Both the position numbers and the translations under genes were made by a program. Shown here piece after piece: positions 1 through 6,442 of a DNA stretch of 16,274 nucleotides. The stretch is from DATLZC01 sp037444005 (GTDB lineage Bacteria > Chloroflexota > Dehalococcoidia > DSTF01 > JACRBR01): assembly GCA_037444005.1 (NCBI GenBank), contig JBBING010000050.1, positions 1 through 16,274 on the forward strand. The letters are read 5' to 3'. The notes beneath the pieces are model-generated. The model saw nothing but the letters and a program-made list of their open reading frames with translations, made no database searches and was not told where the DNA came from. How positions within the stretch are numbered: the stretch's first letter is position 1; each line of letters opens with the position of its first letter.

Positions 1-1
1 C

Positions 2-250
2 ATCGACCTCGAGGACGTGGTCGCGCGATTCAAGGCCGGCCTGTCGGTCGAAGTCGGCGATTCGGTACCTTCGGCCGCGTACGTGAAGATGGCGAAAGAG
101 ATCGACGGCATGGAGCGCGCCATCGAGCGGCTCACGCCGCAGTGCCCCGGCGAGATCGCAGCGGGCGTGGAGCTGGTGCTGGAGGGCCTGCATCTCAACA
201 AGCGTCTGAACAAGGACCGCATCGGGGGCAAAGCCCAGTACCGAGGCTGA
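2..250 (+). CDS. C-terminal part of ChlI/MoxR-like AAA+ ATPase (5' end outside window)
   Basis: The reading frame is open from the first complete codon (position 2) to the TGA at 248-250, giving the last 82 residues of a protein that begins upstream. The fragment is helical and ends in a basic tail containing LHLNKRLNKD. I infer that it is the C-terminal lid of a magnesium-chelatase subunit I-like or MoxR-like AAA+ ATPase. The main reason is context: the next gene on the strand is a large VWA-domain protein, and a ChlI-like ATPase followed by a VWA protein is a known gene pair, for example in actinobacteria (Rv0958/Rv0959 of Mycobacterium tuberculosis). Walker A and B motifs would lie upstream of the window, so the ATPase assignment cannot be checked here. 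Another sigma54-activator-like AAA+ protein is possible. Confidence 0.6.
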   Translation: MDLEDVVARFKAGLSVEVGDSVPSAAYVKMAKEIDGMERAIERLTPQCPGEIAAGVELVLEGLHLNKRLNKDRIGGKAQYRG

Positions 251-264
251 CCCGCTCGCGCCGG

Positions 265-288
265 AGCGCCCTCCCGCGGGAGGGCGCT
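265..288. terminator. Perfect 24-bp palindrome between AAA+ and VWA genes
   Basis: The arm AGCGCCCTCCCG is followed at once by its exact reverse complement, so all 24 bases pair. It starts 15 bp after the AAA+ stop codon. There is no T-run after it, so it is not a textbook intrinsic terminator. It could act as a hairpin that ends or attenuates transcription, as an mRNA-stabilising element, or as a dyad operator. As RNA the apex must open, leaving about 10 bp of very GC-rich stem. Confidence 0.5.
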
Positions 289-315
289 CGCGCCTTCGAG
301 GGCGCTTCGCCGCAG

Positions 316-321
316 TAAGAT
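316..321 (+). promoter_or_regulatory. Possible -10 element upstream of VWA gene
   Basis: TAAGAT matches four of six bases of the sigma70-type -10 consensus and lies 27 bp before the VWA ATG, just beyond the palindrome. No convincing -35 hexamer is present at 16-18 bp. If it is used, the leader would be about 20 nt and would include the GAGAGG ribosome-binding site at 337-342. The VWA gene may equally be read through from the upstream ATPase gene. Confidence 0.2.
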
Positions 322-348
322 AGAGGCAGGCCCAACGAGAGGAACGCC

Positions 349-2475
349 ATGGTCTTGTACCGCTACTCCGAGTGGGACGGGTCGCAAGAGATCCCGAAGC
401 TCGACGCCGACGACATCCTCGAGTCGTTGACCGACGACCTGATGAACTTCGGCGACCTGCAGCACGCGTTGCGGAACCTGTTGCAGCGGGGGATGCGCAA
501 TCCGCTGGGGCAGCGGCTGCAGGGCTTGCGGGACCTGCTCCAGCAGTTGCGTCAGCAGCGGCGCAACACGCTCGACCGCTACAACCTCGCGTCGGTCATG
601 GACGACATCAAAAACCGGCTGGACGACATCTTGCGGCGTGAGCGCGAGACGATCGAGCGCCGTCTGCAGGCGGCGCTGAGCGCCGCGGGCGAGTCGCCAG
701 AGCCGGGCGCCGCCCAGACCGCCGCCGCAGACCAGGGGGAAACGGGCGACGCCTCCGGAGCCTCGGAGCGAGGTGAGGCGGGCGGCGATCAGCAAGGCGG
801 CGGCGAGCGTCGGCAGTTCGCCGAGATGCTCAAGAACATCGCGAGCCGCAAGAAGAACTTCCTCGACAACCTGCCGGAGGACCCGGGAGGCCGCATCAAG
901 GAGCTCCAGAACTACGAGTTCATGGACCCCGAGGCGCAGCATCAGTTCCAGGAGCTCATGGAGATGCTGCGGAAGGCGATGCTCGAGACCTTCTTCAAGG
1001 ACCTGCATCGCCAGATCGCGGAGATGACGCCGGAGCAGCTCCAGCGTCTGAAGGAGATGGTCCGCGACCTGAACCAGATGCTGTCGGAGCGGATGGCCGG
1101 CGGCGAGCCGGATTTCCAGCGGTTCATGCAGCAGTACGGCGACCTGTTCGGGCCGAATCCGCCGCAGAGCCTCGACGAGCTGGTCGCGCAGATGCAGCAC
1201 CAGATCGCGCAGATGCAGAACCTGCTCGACAGCCTGCCGCCCGACATGCGGCGTCAGCTCCAGGACCTGTTAATGGACAAGATCGGCGACCCCGAGCTGC
1301 AGGCGGAGCTGTCGGAGCTGGCGGCGAACCTCGAGTTCATGTACCCGATGCGCGACCTGCGGAACCAGTATCCGTTCCGGGGTGACGAAGAGCTCGACCT
1401 GGGTGAAGCGATGCGCCTCATGGCCCGTATGCAGGACATGGACGAGCTCGAACGCCAGCTCGAGCGCACGCAGTACGGCGGCGAGATCGACGAGATCGAC
1501 GTCGAAAAGCTGCGCGAGATTCTGGGCGACGAGGCGGCGGAGACGCTGAACCAGCTCAAGCAGTTCCTCGAGATCCTCGAGGAGGCCGGCTACATCCGCC
1601 GTAAGGGGAGCACGTGGGAGCTCACGCCCCGCGGCACGCGCAAGATCGGACAGAAGGCTCTGGGCGAAATCTACGCGCAGCTCAGGAAGGACGCCGTCGG
1701 CAAGCACGCCACGCGCGAGCGCGGCGTCGGCGGGGAACGCGCCGACGACACCAAGCGGTACGAGTTCGGCGACCCGTTCCACCTCGCCCTGGACAAGACG
1801 ATTATGAACTCGCTGCAGCGCGAGGGGCCGGGCGTACCCGTCCGCCTGGACAAGGACGACTTCGAGGTCTACCGGTCGGAGCAGCTCACTCAGACGGCCA
1901 CCGTCATGATGGTGGACCTGTCATGGTCGATGGCGCTGCGGGGGTCGTTCCAGGCGGCGAAGAAGGTGGCGCTGGCGCTGAACAACCTGATCCGCACGCA
2001 GTTCACGCGCGACAGCCTGTACATCATCGGCTTCTCGGCCTACGCGCGGGAGCTGAAGGCGGAGCAGCTTCCGTATGTGCGGTGGGACGAAAGCGTTCTG
2101 GGCACGAACATGCATCACGCCTTCATGCTCGCTCAGCAGCTCCTGTCGAAGCATAAGACCGGAACGCGGCAGATCATCATGATCTCCGACGGCGAACCGA
2201 CCGCGCACCTGGAGCGCGGGCGATCGTACTTCGCCTATCCGCCGAGCCCCATCACGATCCGGGAAACGCTGAAGGAAGTGAAGCGCTGCACCCAGAAGGG
2301 CATCACCATCAACATCTTCATGCTGGACCGGAACTACTACCTGAAGGAGTTCGTGAACCAGGTCGCCAAGATCAACAAGGGCCGGGTCTTTTACACCACG
2401 CCGGACCGGCTCGGCGAGTACATCCTGGTGGACTACGTCCGGCACAAGCGCAAGAACATTCGCGGGGCGGCGTAG
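349..2475 (+). CDS. Large VWA-domain protein, partner of ChlI/MoxR-like ATPase
   Basis: This 708-residue protein has a von Willebrand factor A domain in its C-terminal third. The metal-ion-dependent adhesion site appears complete: DLSWS at residues 523-527, Thr586 in GTN, and Asp614 in ISDG. Residues 1-110 are charged and helical. Residues 112-153 form an Ala/Gly/Gln/Glu-rich linker. Residues 155-380 are rich in Gln/Leu/Met helices, and about 385-440 looks like a winged helix (EEAGYIRRKG then LTPRGTRKIG). No signal peptide or membrane segment is seen, so it is probably cytoplasmic. The ATG follows GAGAGG with 6-nt spacing. It lies 98 bp after the AAA+ gene and probably works with it as a chelatase- or MoxR-like metal-insertion or remodelling machine. 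The client is unknown. The domain call is firm; the role is inferred. Confidence 0.85.
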   Translation: MVLYRYSEWDGSQEIPKLDADDILESLTDDLMNFGDLQHALRNLLQRGMRNPLGQRLQGLRDLLQQLRQQRRNTLDRYNLASVMDDIKNRLDDILRRERETIERRLQAALSAAGESPEPGAAQTAAADQGETGDASGASERGEAGGDQQGGGERRQFAEMLKNIASRKKNFLDNLPEDPGGRIKELQNYEFMDPEAQHQFQELMEMLRKAMLETFFKDLHRQIAEMTPEQLQRLKEMVRDLNQMLSERMAGGEPDFQRFMQQYGDLFGPNPPQSLDELVAQMQHQIAQMQNLLDSLPPDMRRQLQDLLMDKIGDPELQAELSELAANLEFMYPMRDLRNQYPFRGDEELDLGEAMRLMARMQDMDELERQLERTQYGGEIDEIDVEKLREILGDEAAETLNQLKQFLEILEEAGYIRRKGSTWELTPRGTRKIGQKALGEIYAQLRKDAVGKHATRERGVGGERADDTKRYEFGDPFHLALDKTIMNSLQREGPGVPVRLDKDDFEVYRSEQLTQTATVMMVDLSWSMALRGSFQAAKKVALALNNLIRTQFTRDSLYIIGFSAYARELKAEQLPYVRWDESVLGTNMHHAFMLAQQLLSKHKTGTRQIIMISDGEPTAHLERGRSYFAYPPSPITIRETLKEVKRCTQKGITINIFMLDRNYYLKEFVNQVAKINKGRVFYTTPDRLGEYILVDYVRHKRKNIRGAA

Positions 2476-2484
2476 CGGCAGCTT

Positions 2485-2760
2485 CTACCGATGCCGCTCG
2501 GGCAGGGCGACGCCCAGGCGCGGGGCGAGCAGCTCCTTGAGCTCGCGGGGCTCCGGAAAGCGGCCCGCTTCCTTGTTCGAAAAGACCGTCTCGCCATCCA
2601 GGGCGACGGCGAAGACGCCGCCCGAGGATGGGCGGAGCTCGATGCACTCGACGTGAGGCTCGAAGGCGTTCAGCAGCTCGTGGGCGATCCAGAGAGCCCG
2701 CGCCGTGAACCGGCACGCCGTGCAATACTCGATGACCACGCGCCTTCGGCGTTGTGTCAC
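2485..2760 (-). CDS. SelW/SelT/SelH (Rdx) family thioredoxin-fold protein, Cys form
   Basis: The protein has 91 residues. A CxxC motif (C13-T-A-C16) follows the first beta-strand, and the later segment GETVFSNKEAGRFPE is typical of the Rdx/selenoprotein W family. In selenoproteins the second position of the pair is selenocysteine; here it is an ordinary cysteine codon. The family is thought to act in thiol redox reactions. I start it at the GTG at 2760 because GGAGGAG (2766-2772) lies five nucleotides upstream and the start overlaps the mscS stop in a GTGA tetranucleotide, indicating translational coupling. The frame stays open further upstream, but that part overlaps mscS and reads as Arg-rich out-of-frame sequence. 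It is the last gene of the ald operon and converges on the VWA gene with only 9 bp between stops. Confidence 0.85.
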   Translation of the reverse strand: MTQRRRRVVIEYCTACRFTARALWIAHELLNAFEPHVECIELRPSSGGVFAVALDGETVFSNKEAGRFPEPRELKELLAPRLGVALPERHR

Positions 2761-3653
2761 GACGGCTCCTCCCCGGCGGGCTCGGGCGGGGGTGCGACGA
2801 TGGGCGCCGGCGCCGAGACCCGCGCGACGATGATGCGTGGAAAGACGAGGTCGATGCGCTCGCGCTCGAACCGTCGCTCGATGCGCGAGCGCAGCTCGAC
2901 GACCGCCTCCCACTGACGGGCCGGGCTCAGGTCGGCGGGAAACGTCACGCGGATCGAGAGGTCCTGTGGCCGCGCCGCCTCGATGCTGGCCGGAGGCGCC
3001 AGCATGAGCTTCCCGAAGTAGGGATCGCGGCTCATCTCCTGTCCCACGTCGTCGATGACCGCGGCGGCCTTCTTCAGGTCCACCTTCCGGGTAGCCGCGA
3101 GGCGCGCAGAGAGCCGGGTCAGGTTGCTCGCCACGCCCACCTGGCTGTTCGGGATGTAATGCACCGCGCCGTCGAGGTCGCGCAGCACGGTCCGGCGTAG
3201 ATTGACGTCCTCCACCATGCCTTCCTTGCCCGCGATGACGACGGCGTCGCCAATGGCGTACTGATTCTCGAGTAGGATGAACATCCCGTTGATGGCGTCG
3301 CGCACGAGGCTCTGTGCCCCGAAGCCGATGGCGAGCCCCACGATGCCCGCGCTGGCCAGGAGCGGGCCGATGTTGACGCCGAACTCCGAAAGCGCCGTAA
3401 CGAACCCGATGGCGATGATGACGGTCCAGGCGGTCCTGCGGATGACCGTCGTGACCGTTCGGATTCGCAGCTCCTCCTCGGCGGGCAGGCCGAGGGACGT
3501 GCGCCGCATGACGGCGCGAATCGCGGGCGTGAACAGACGGTCGATGAGCAAGAGAGCGATAGCGACGACGATGACGACGCCCAGCACCCTGCCGCCGCGG
3601 ATGCCTACGGTTCGCGAGATCTCATCCCAGTCGACGAGCAGAAGCCACGTCAC
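2757..3653 (-). CDS. MscS-family small-conductance mechanosensitive ion channel
   Basis: The protein has 298 residues, close to E. coli MscS (286). Membrane segments are predicted at about 23-40 and 71-89. The pore-lining TM3 spans about 94-130 and has the Ala/Gly-rich packing pattern ending in GFGAQSLVRD (110-119). The beta-domain follows, with IPNS at 167-170, then an alpha/beta C-terminal domain and a Pro/Ala/Glu-rich tail. MscS channels open under membrane tension to release solutes after hypo-osmotic shock. The start is GTG at 3653, 13 bp after the DUF2269 stop; its ribosome-binding site is weak, which suggests coupled translation. The TGA overlaps the start of the SelW-like gene by four nucleotides. 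Family membership is certain; ion selectivity cannot be read from the sequence. Confidence 0.93.
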   Translation of the reverse strand: MTWLLLVDWDEISRTVGIRGGRVLGVVIVVAIALLLIDRLFTPAIRAVMRRTSLGLPAEEELRIRTVTTVIRRTAWTVIIAIGFVTALSEFGVNIGPLLASAGIVGLAIGFGAQSLVRDAINGMFILLENQYAIGDAVVIAGKEGMVEDVNLRRTVLRDLDGAVHYIPNSQVGVASNLTRLSARLAATRKVDLKKAAAVIDDVGQEMSRDPYFGKLMLAPPASIEAARPQDLSIRVTFPADLSPARQWEAVVELRSRIERRFERERIDLVFPRIIVARVSAPAPIVAPPPEPAGEEPS

Positions 3654-3666
3654 GCCGCCAGACGCC

Positions 3667-4152
3667 TCAACTCCCGGGCTGGAAGACCATCAAGTACAGG
3701 ATACCGATGAGCGCCAGGCCCAACAGATTGCCGACCACGATAGGGGCCGGTTTGCGAAGGTCGGAGCGGAGGTCGTCGGGGATGCCCCCGTCGGCGGGCA
3801 GGGTATCGGCCCGGCGCGCCATGCGCAGGTAGAACGGCCGGAGGTACACGAGCGCGATGGCCAGCCCGACGAAGTACAGCATCTGGGCGATGGAGAGCCA
3901 CGTCTCCCCCAGGCTGATGTCCGCGCGCCAGGCTGTCAGCCATCCGAACACGGGGATCGCGATGGCCGAAGGCAGGATCAGCGCGTTCTCCGCGAAGCGG
4001 ACCATCGATAGGTGCGCACGCAGCTCATGGGGATGACGGGACCGCGCGGCGAAGGCCAGGTTGGGGATTTCGAGCCCCTGGCCAGCGAAGAACACGAGGA
4101 CGGCGAGCACATGCAAGAACTTGAATGTGAGGATCTGGTCGTGAAGGTCCAA
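3667..4152 (-). CDS. DUF2269-like four-helix integral membrane protein
   Basis: This is a 161-residue hydrophobic protein with four predicted membrane helices at about 7-27, 52-70, 80-101 and 137-156. The first begins FKFLHVLAVLVFF, with a histidine inside the helix, and the last ends YLMVFQPGS. This layout resembles DUF2269 proteins, whose function is unknown; a loose relation to heme-binding small membrane proteins is possible. I choose the TTG at 4152 because AAGGAG (4159-4164) precedes it by six nucleotides. In-frame sequence further upstream overlaps the ald coding region and has no membrane-protein character. The gap to the ald stop is 16 bp and to mscS 13 bp, so it is an internal gene of the operon. 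The family name is moderately secure; the function is unassigned. Confidence 0.75.
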   Translation of the reverse strand: MDLHDQILTFKFLHVLAVLVFFAGQGLEIPNLAFAARSRHPHELRAHLSMVRFAENALILPSAIAIPVFGWLTAWRADISLGETWLSIAQMLYFVGLAIALVYLRPFYLRMARRADTLPADGGIPDDLRSDLRKPAPIVVGNLLGLALIGILYLMVFQPGS

Positions 4153-4158
4153 GAGCGG

Positions 4159-4164
4159 CTCCTT
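4159..4164 (-). promoter_or_regulatory. Ribosome-binding site that fixes a TTG start
   Basis: AAGGAG on the minus strand sits six nucleotides before the TTG at 4152. It decides the start of the DUF2269-like gene, which otherwise has no ATG or GTG near the first membrane helix. Confidence 0.7.
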
Positions 4165-4168
4165 CCAG

Positions 4169-5278
4169 CTAGCGCCCGAGGTCGGGTTCGACGAACGGCA
4201 TGCCCAGCGCGTCGGCGACCGGCCGCTGGGTGAGAGCGCCGCGATACGTCGACAACCCCGCCCGCAGGGCGGGATCACGACGGAGGGCGTCGTCCACGCC
4301 TCGGGCCAGGGCGAGGACGTACGGGAGCGTGGCTGCGGTGAGCGCGGACGTCGCCGTGTAGGGCACAGCGCCCGGCATATTGGCGACGCAGTAGTGCACG
4401 ACGCCGTCCTCGACATAAATCGGGTCGCGGTGCGTGGTGGGCCGCGCGCCTTCGACCGATCCGCCCTGGTCGATGTCGACCACCACCGCGACGGCGCCGG
4501 GTCCCATCGAGCGGACCATGTCGCGGGTCACCACCTGGGGCGCCCTGCCGCCGAAGACGTGGGCTGCCGTAATGAGCACATCGGCCCCGTCGAGCGTCGC
4601 CCGCAGCGAAGCGGCGTTGGACATGAGCGTCGCGACGCGGCCGGGCCACCGGTCGGCGAGCTGACGCAAGCGCACGGCGTCGATCCCCAGGACGGTGACG
4701 CGCGCTCCCAGCGCCACGGCCACCATGGCCGCGTTGGTGGCGACCGTGCCGGTACCCAGGATGACGACGTGTGCCGGCGGAGCGCCCGGAAGGCCGGAGA
4801 GCAGCTTCCCCCGCCCCGGGCCGGGCTTGCGCAGGTACTGGGCGCCGATCTCCGTCGCCATCCGCCCCGCGATCTGGCTCATGGGGATGAGCAGCGGGAG
4901 CGTGCCGTCGGGCAACCTGACCGTCTCGTACGCGATGGCGGTGACGCCTGCGTCGAGCAGCGCGCGGGCCACGTCCGGGGACGCCGCGAGATGCAGGTAG
5001 GCGAATAACGTCAGGCCCGGCCGCAGCCATCGGAATTCGTCCGGCTGCGGCTCCTTGACCTTCACCACGAGCTCGGCTGTCGACCAGACCGCCTCGGCCG
5101 TGGGCACGACCTCTGCGCCGGCGGACGCATACGCTTCGTCGGGGAAGCCTGCGTCTGCGCCAGCCCCGGCCTCGACGAGGACGCGGTGTCCTTCAGAGAC
5201 GAGCGCCCGAGCGCCTTCGGGCGTGAGACCGACGCGGTGCTCTTCGACCTTGCGCTCTCGGACCGTGCCGACGATCAT
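4169..5278 (-). CDS. ald: Alanine dehydrogenase family protein
   Basis: The protein has 369 residues, the usual length. The family reaction is reversible NAD-dependent oxidative deamination of L-alanine to pyruvate and ammonium. It aligns without gaps to the standard numbering: substrate-binding Arg15 and Lys75 (VKVKEP), catalytic His96 (YLHLA) and Asp270 (DIDQGG), and the N300-MPGAVP segment are all present. The Rossmann site departs from the norm: the glycine motif reads GTGTVATNA (175-183), Ala180 replaces a glycine, and the acidic residue expected near 198 is glycine in VLGID, with Asp at 200. The usual Arg in MPGAVPR is Tyr307. The ATG is preceded by AGGAGG at six-nucleotide spacing. It is the first gene of a four-gene operon with a candidate promoter at 5300-5328. 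Family is confident; altered cofactor use is inference. Confidence 0.9.
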   Translation of the reverse strand: MIVGTVRERKVEEHRVGLTPEGARALVSEGHRVLVEAGAGADAGFPDEAYASAGAEVVPTAEAVWSTAELVVKVKEPQPDEFRWLRPGLTLFAYLHLAASPDVARALLDAGVTAIAYETVRLPDGTLPLLIPMSQIAGRMATEIGAQYLRKPGPGRGKLLSGLPGAPPAHVVILGTGTVATNAAMVAVALGARVTVLGIDAVRLRQLADRWPGRVATLMSNAASLRATLDGADVLITAAHVFGGRAPQVVTRDMVRSMGPGAVAVVVDIDQGGSVEGARPTTHRDPIYVEDGVVHYCVANMPGAVPYTATSALTAATLPYVLALARGVDDALRRDPALRAGLSTYRGALTQRPVADALGMPFVEPDLGR

Positions 5279-5299
5279 GACCGCCCTCCTCTCGCGGCC

Positions 5300-5328
5300 A
5301 TTGTCGGCGCTCCGAGCGTGGAGGCCAA
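5300..5328 (-). promoter_or_regulatory. Candidate sigma70-type promoter for the ald operon
   Basis: On the minus strand TTGGCC (5323-5328) and GACAAT (5300-5305) are separated by exactly 17 bp. Each hexamer matches four of six consensus bases. Transcription would start near 5293, giving a leader of about 15 nt that still contains the AGGAGG site at 5285-5290. Confidence 0.4.
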
Positions 5329-5376
5329 GGCGTCAGCGCTGGCAGGGGCAATGGCGCCCACGAATACGCTCGGCCG

Positions 5377-6306
5377 TCACTCTGTGGGCACGCCGAGCTC
5401 GGCCGCGACGTCCCGTTGGCCGGCCTCCACCGATCGCACGCCCGGAACCTGACGGATGACCTCCTCCATATGCGCGGCGCCCGGGCCCTGGGGGGCGAGC
5501 CAGCTCACGCGGACGTGGCCGTGTTCGATCTTGACCTGCACGCGTTCGCCGCGGGTTCGTTCGTCGCCGGCGAGGGCCGCGCCCACCGCCAGCTCGAGGT
5601 CCGAGTCGGCGACCACGCGCGCTTCGACGGAGCGAACGCCCCGACAGGACTTTGCGGCTGTCTCGAGGAGCTCCGCGATGCGGGGGGCGCGCACGTTGCC
5701 CAGCAGCGTCACCGTCCCGTTCTCGACCAGAATCTCGACGTGCGTGAGGTCGCCCGGTCCCAGACCTACCTCGCGCGCCGCCTCGAGGATGGCGTCGCGG
5801 AGCTCGTCGTCGGGAACGAAGGGCTCGGGTGGCGTCTCGTCGATGTTGACCCAGACCCACGACGGCTGCTGCCACGTGGCTCGCGCGGTGCTGAGACGAA
5901 CGAGGTCTCGGCCGATGCGGGCTGTGTTCCCGATGAGGTGCGTGATAGCGCCGTCCTCGGCGACGGCGAAGCCCACGAGCGTGGCGTATCGGCCCCACAT
6001 GCCCGTCGCCTCCGCGAGGGCGATGCGGGTGTGCCGGTCGGCCCAGTGAACGCCCGCTGGCGCGTCGTGACCGTCGGGCGCGACCCGCGGATAGTCACCC
6101 TGGGCCTTGACCGCGACGACGCGGCCGTCGCCGAACGTGACGTCCGACCGTGGCACGCGCCACGCCCGGGTCCGGAGGATCCCCGCGGCGACGATCAGGG
6201 AGTCGAGCGTCCACGAGTCACCGGACATCTCGAAGCCGTGCAGCCATCCTTCCGCGCCGTCGGCGAAGGCCGCGGGCGTGCCGAACATGAGTACGCGCTC
6301 GGGCAT
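5377..6306 (-). CDS. PRC-barrel-like protein with two C-terminal BON domains
   Basis: The protein has 309 residues. Residues 165-234 form a BON domain with the pattern ILVENGTVTLLGNV and GVRSVEARVV; a second, more divergent BON-like unit spans about 235-300 and ends VPGVRSVEA. BON domains usually bind membranes or ligands and occur in envelope-stress proteins such as OsmY. The N-terminal half appears to contain two PRC-barrel-like units: about 18-66 (GWLHGFEM through RVPRSDVTF) and about 96-140 (GFAVAEDGAITHLIG through GRDLVRL). PRC barrels bind RNA, proteins or membranes. No signal peptide is seen. The ATG follows GGAGGAG (6312-6318) at five nucleotides, with a consensus TATAAT at 6363-6368. 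It seems to be a single-gene unit. BON is confident, PRC is tentative, and the function is unknown. Confidence 0.75.
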   Translation of the reverse strand: MPERVLMFGTPAAFADGAEGWLHGFEMSGDSWTLDSLIVAAGILRTRAWRVPRSDVTFGDGRVVAVKAQGDYPRVAPDGHDAPAGVHWADRHTRIALAEATGMWGRYATLVGFAVAEDGAITHLIGNTARIGRDLVRLSTARATWQQPSWVWVNIDETPPEPFVPDDELRDAILEAAREVGLGPGDLTHVEILVENGTVTLLGNVRAPRIAELLETAAKSCRGVRSVEARVVADSDLELAVGAALAGDERTRGERVQVKIEHGHVRVSWLAPQGPGAAHMEEVIRQVPGVRSVEAGQRDVAAELGVPTE

Positions 6307-6362
6307 GCGCTCTCCTCCGTATGGCGTCGTGCGTGGCGCCTCGGCGGCGCCTCCCGAGCGCG

Positions 6363-6368
6363 ATTATA
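6363..6368 (-). promoter_or_regulatory. Consensus -10 box (TATAAT) for the BON-domain gene
   Basis: The minus strand reads TATAAT, a six-of-six match, 56 bp upstream of the ATG at 6306. The best -35 candidate is TCGACA at 6383-6388, but the 14-bp spacing is short, so an extended or atypical -35 is likely. The predicted leader is about 50 nt. Confidence 0.5.
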
Positions 6369-6442
6369 GAAGCCGGCTGCACTGTCGAGACAGGGGCGTT
6401 CGGCCTCGGCGGGCTGGGTGGCGCTACGCCTCGTCGTGTCGC

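Noticed and set aside
112..153. Amino-acid repeats in the VWA linker considered as a tandem DNA repeat (nucleotides about 680-810)
   Set aside because: The stretch is compositionally biased (Ala/Gly/Glu/Gln codons) but has no fixed repeat unit. The coordinates in this entry are residue numbers of the VWA protein.
2761..2913. N-terminal extension of the SelW-like protein
   Set aside because: This in-frame extension overlaps the mscS coding sequence and is Arg/Ala-rich. The GTG at 2760 has a strong ribosome-binding site and a 4-nt overlap with the mscS stop.
4153..4416. N-terminal extension of the DUF2269-like protein
   Set aside because: It overlaps the 3' end of ald, is Ser/Arg/Pro-rich and lacks membrane character. 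The TTG at 4152 has AAGGAG at ideal spacing.
5416..6369. 317-codon + strand frame
   Set aside because: It is antisense to the BON-domain gene, which has a start, Shine-Dalgarno and -10 box on the other strand. The + strand product has no recognisable domain.
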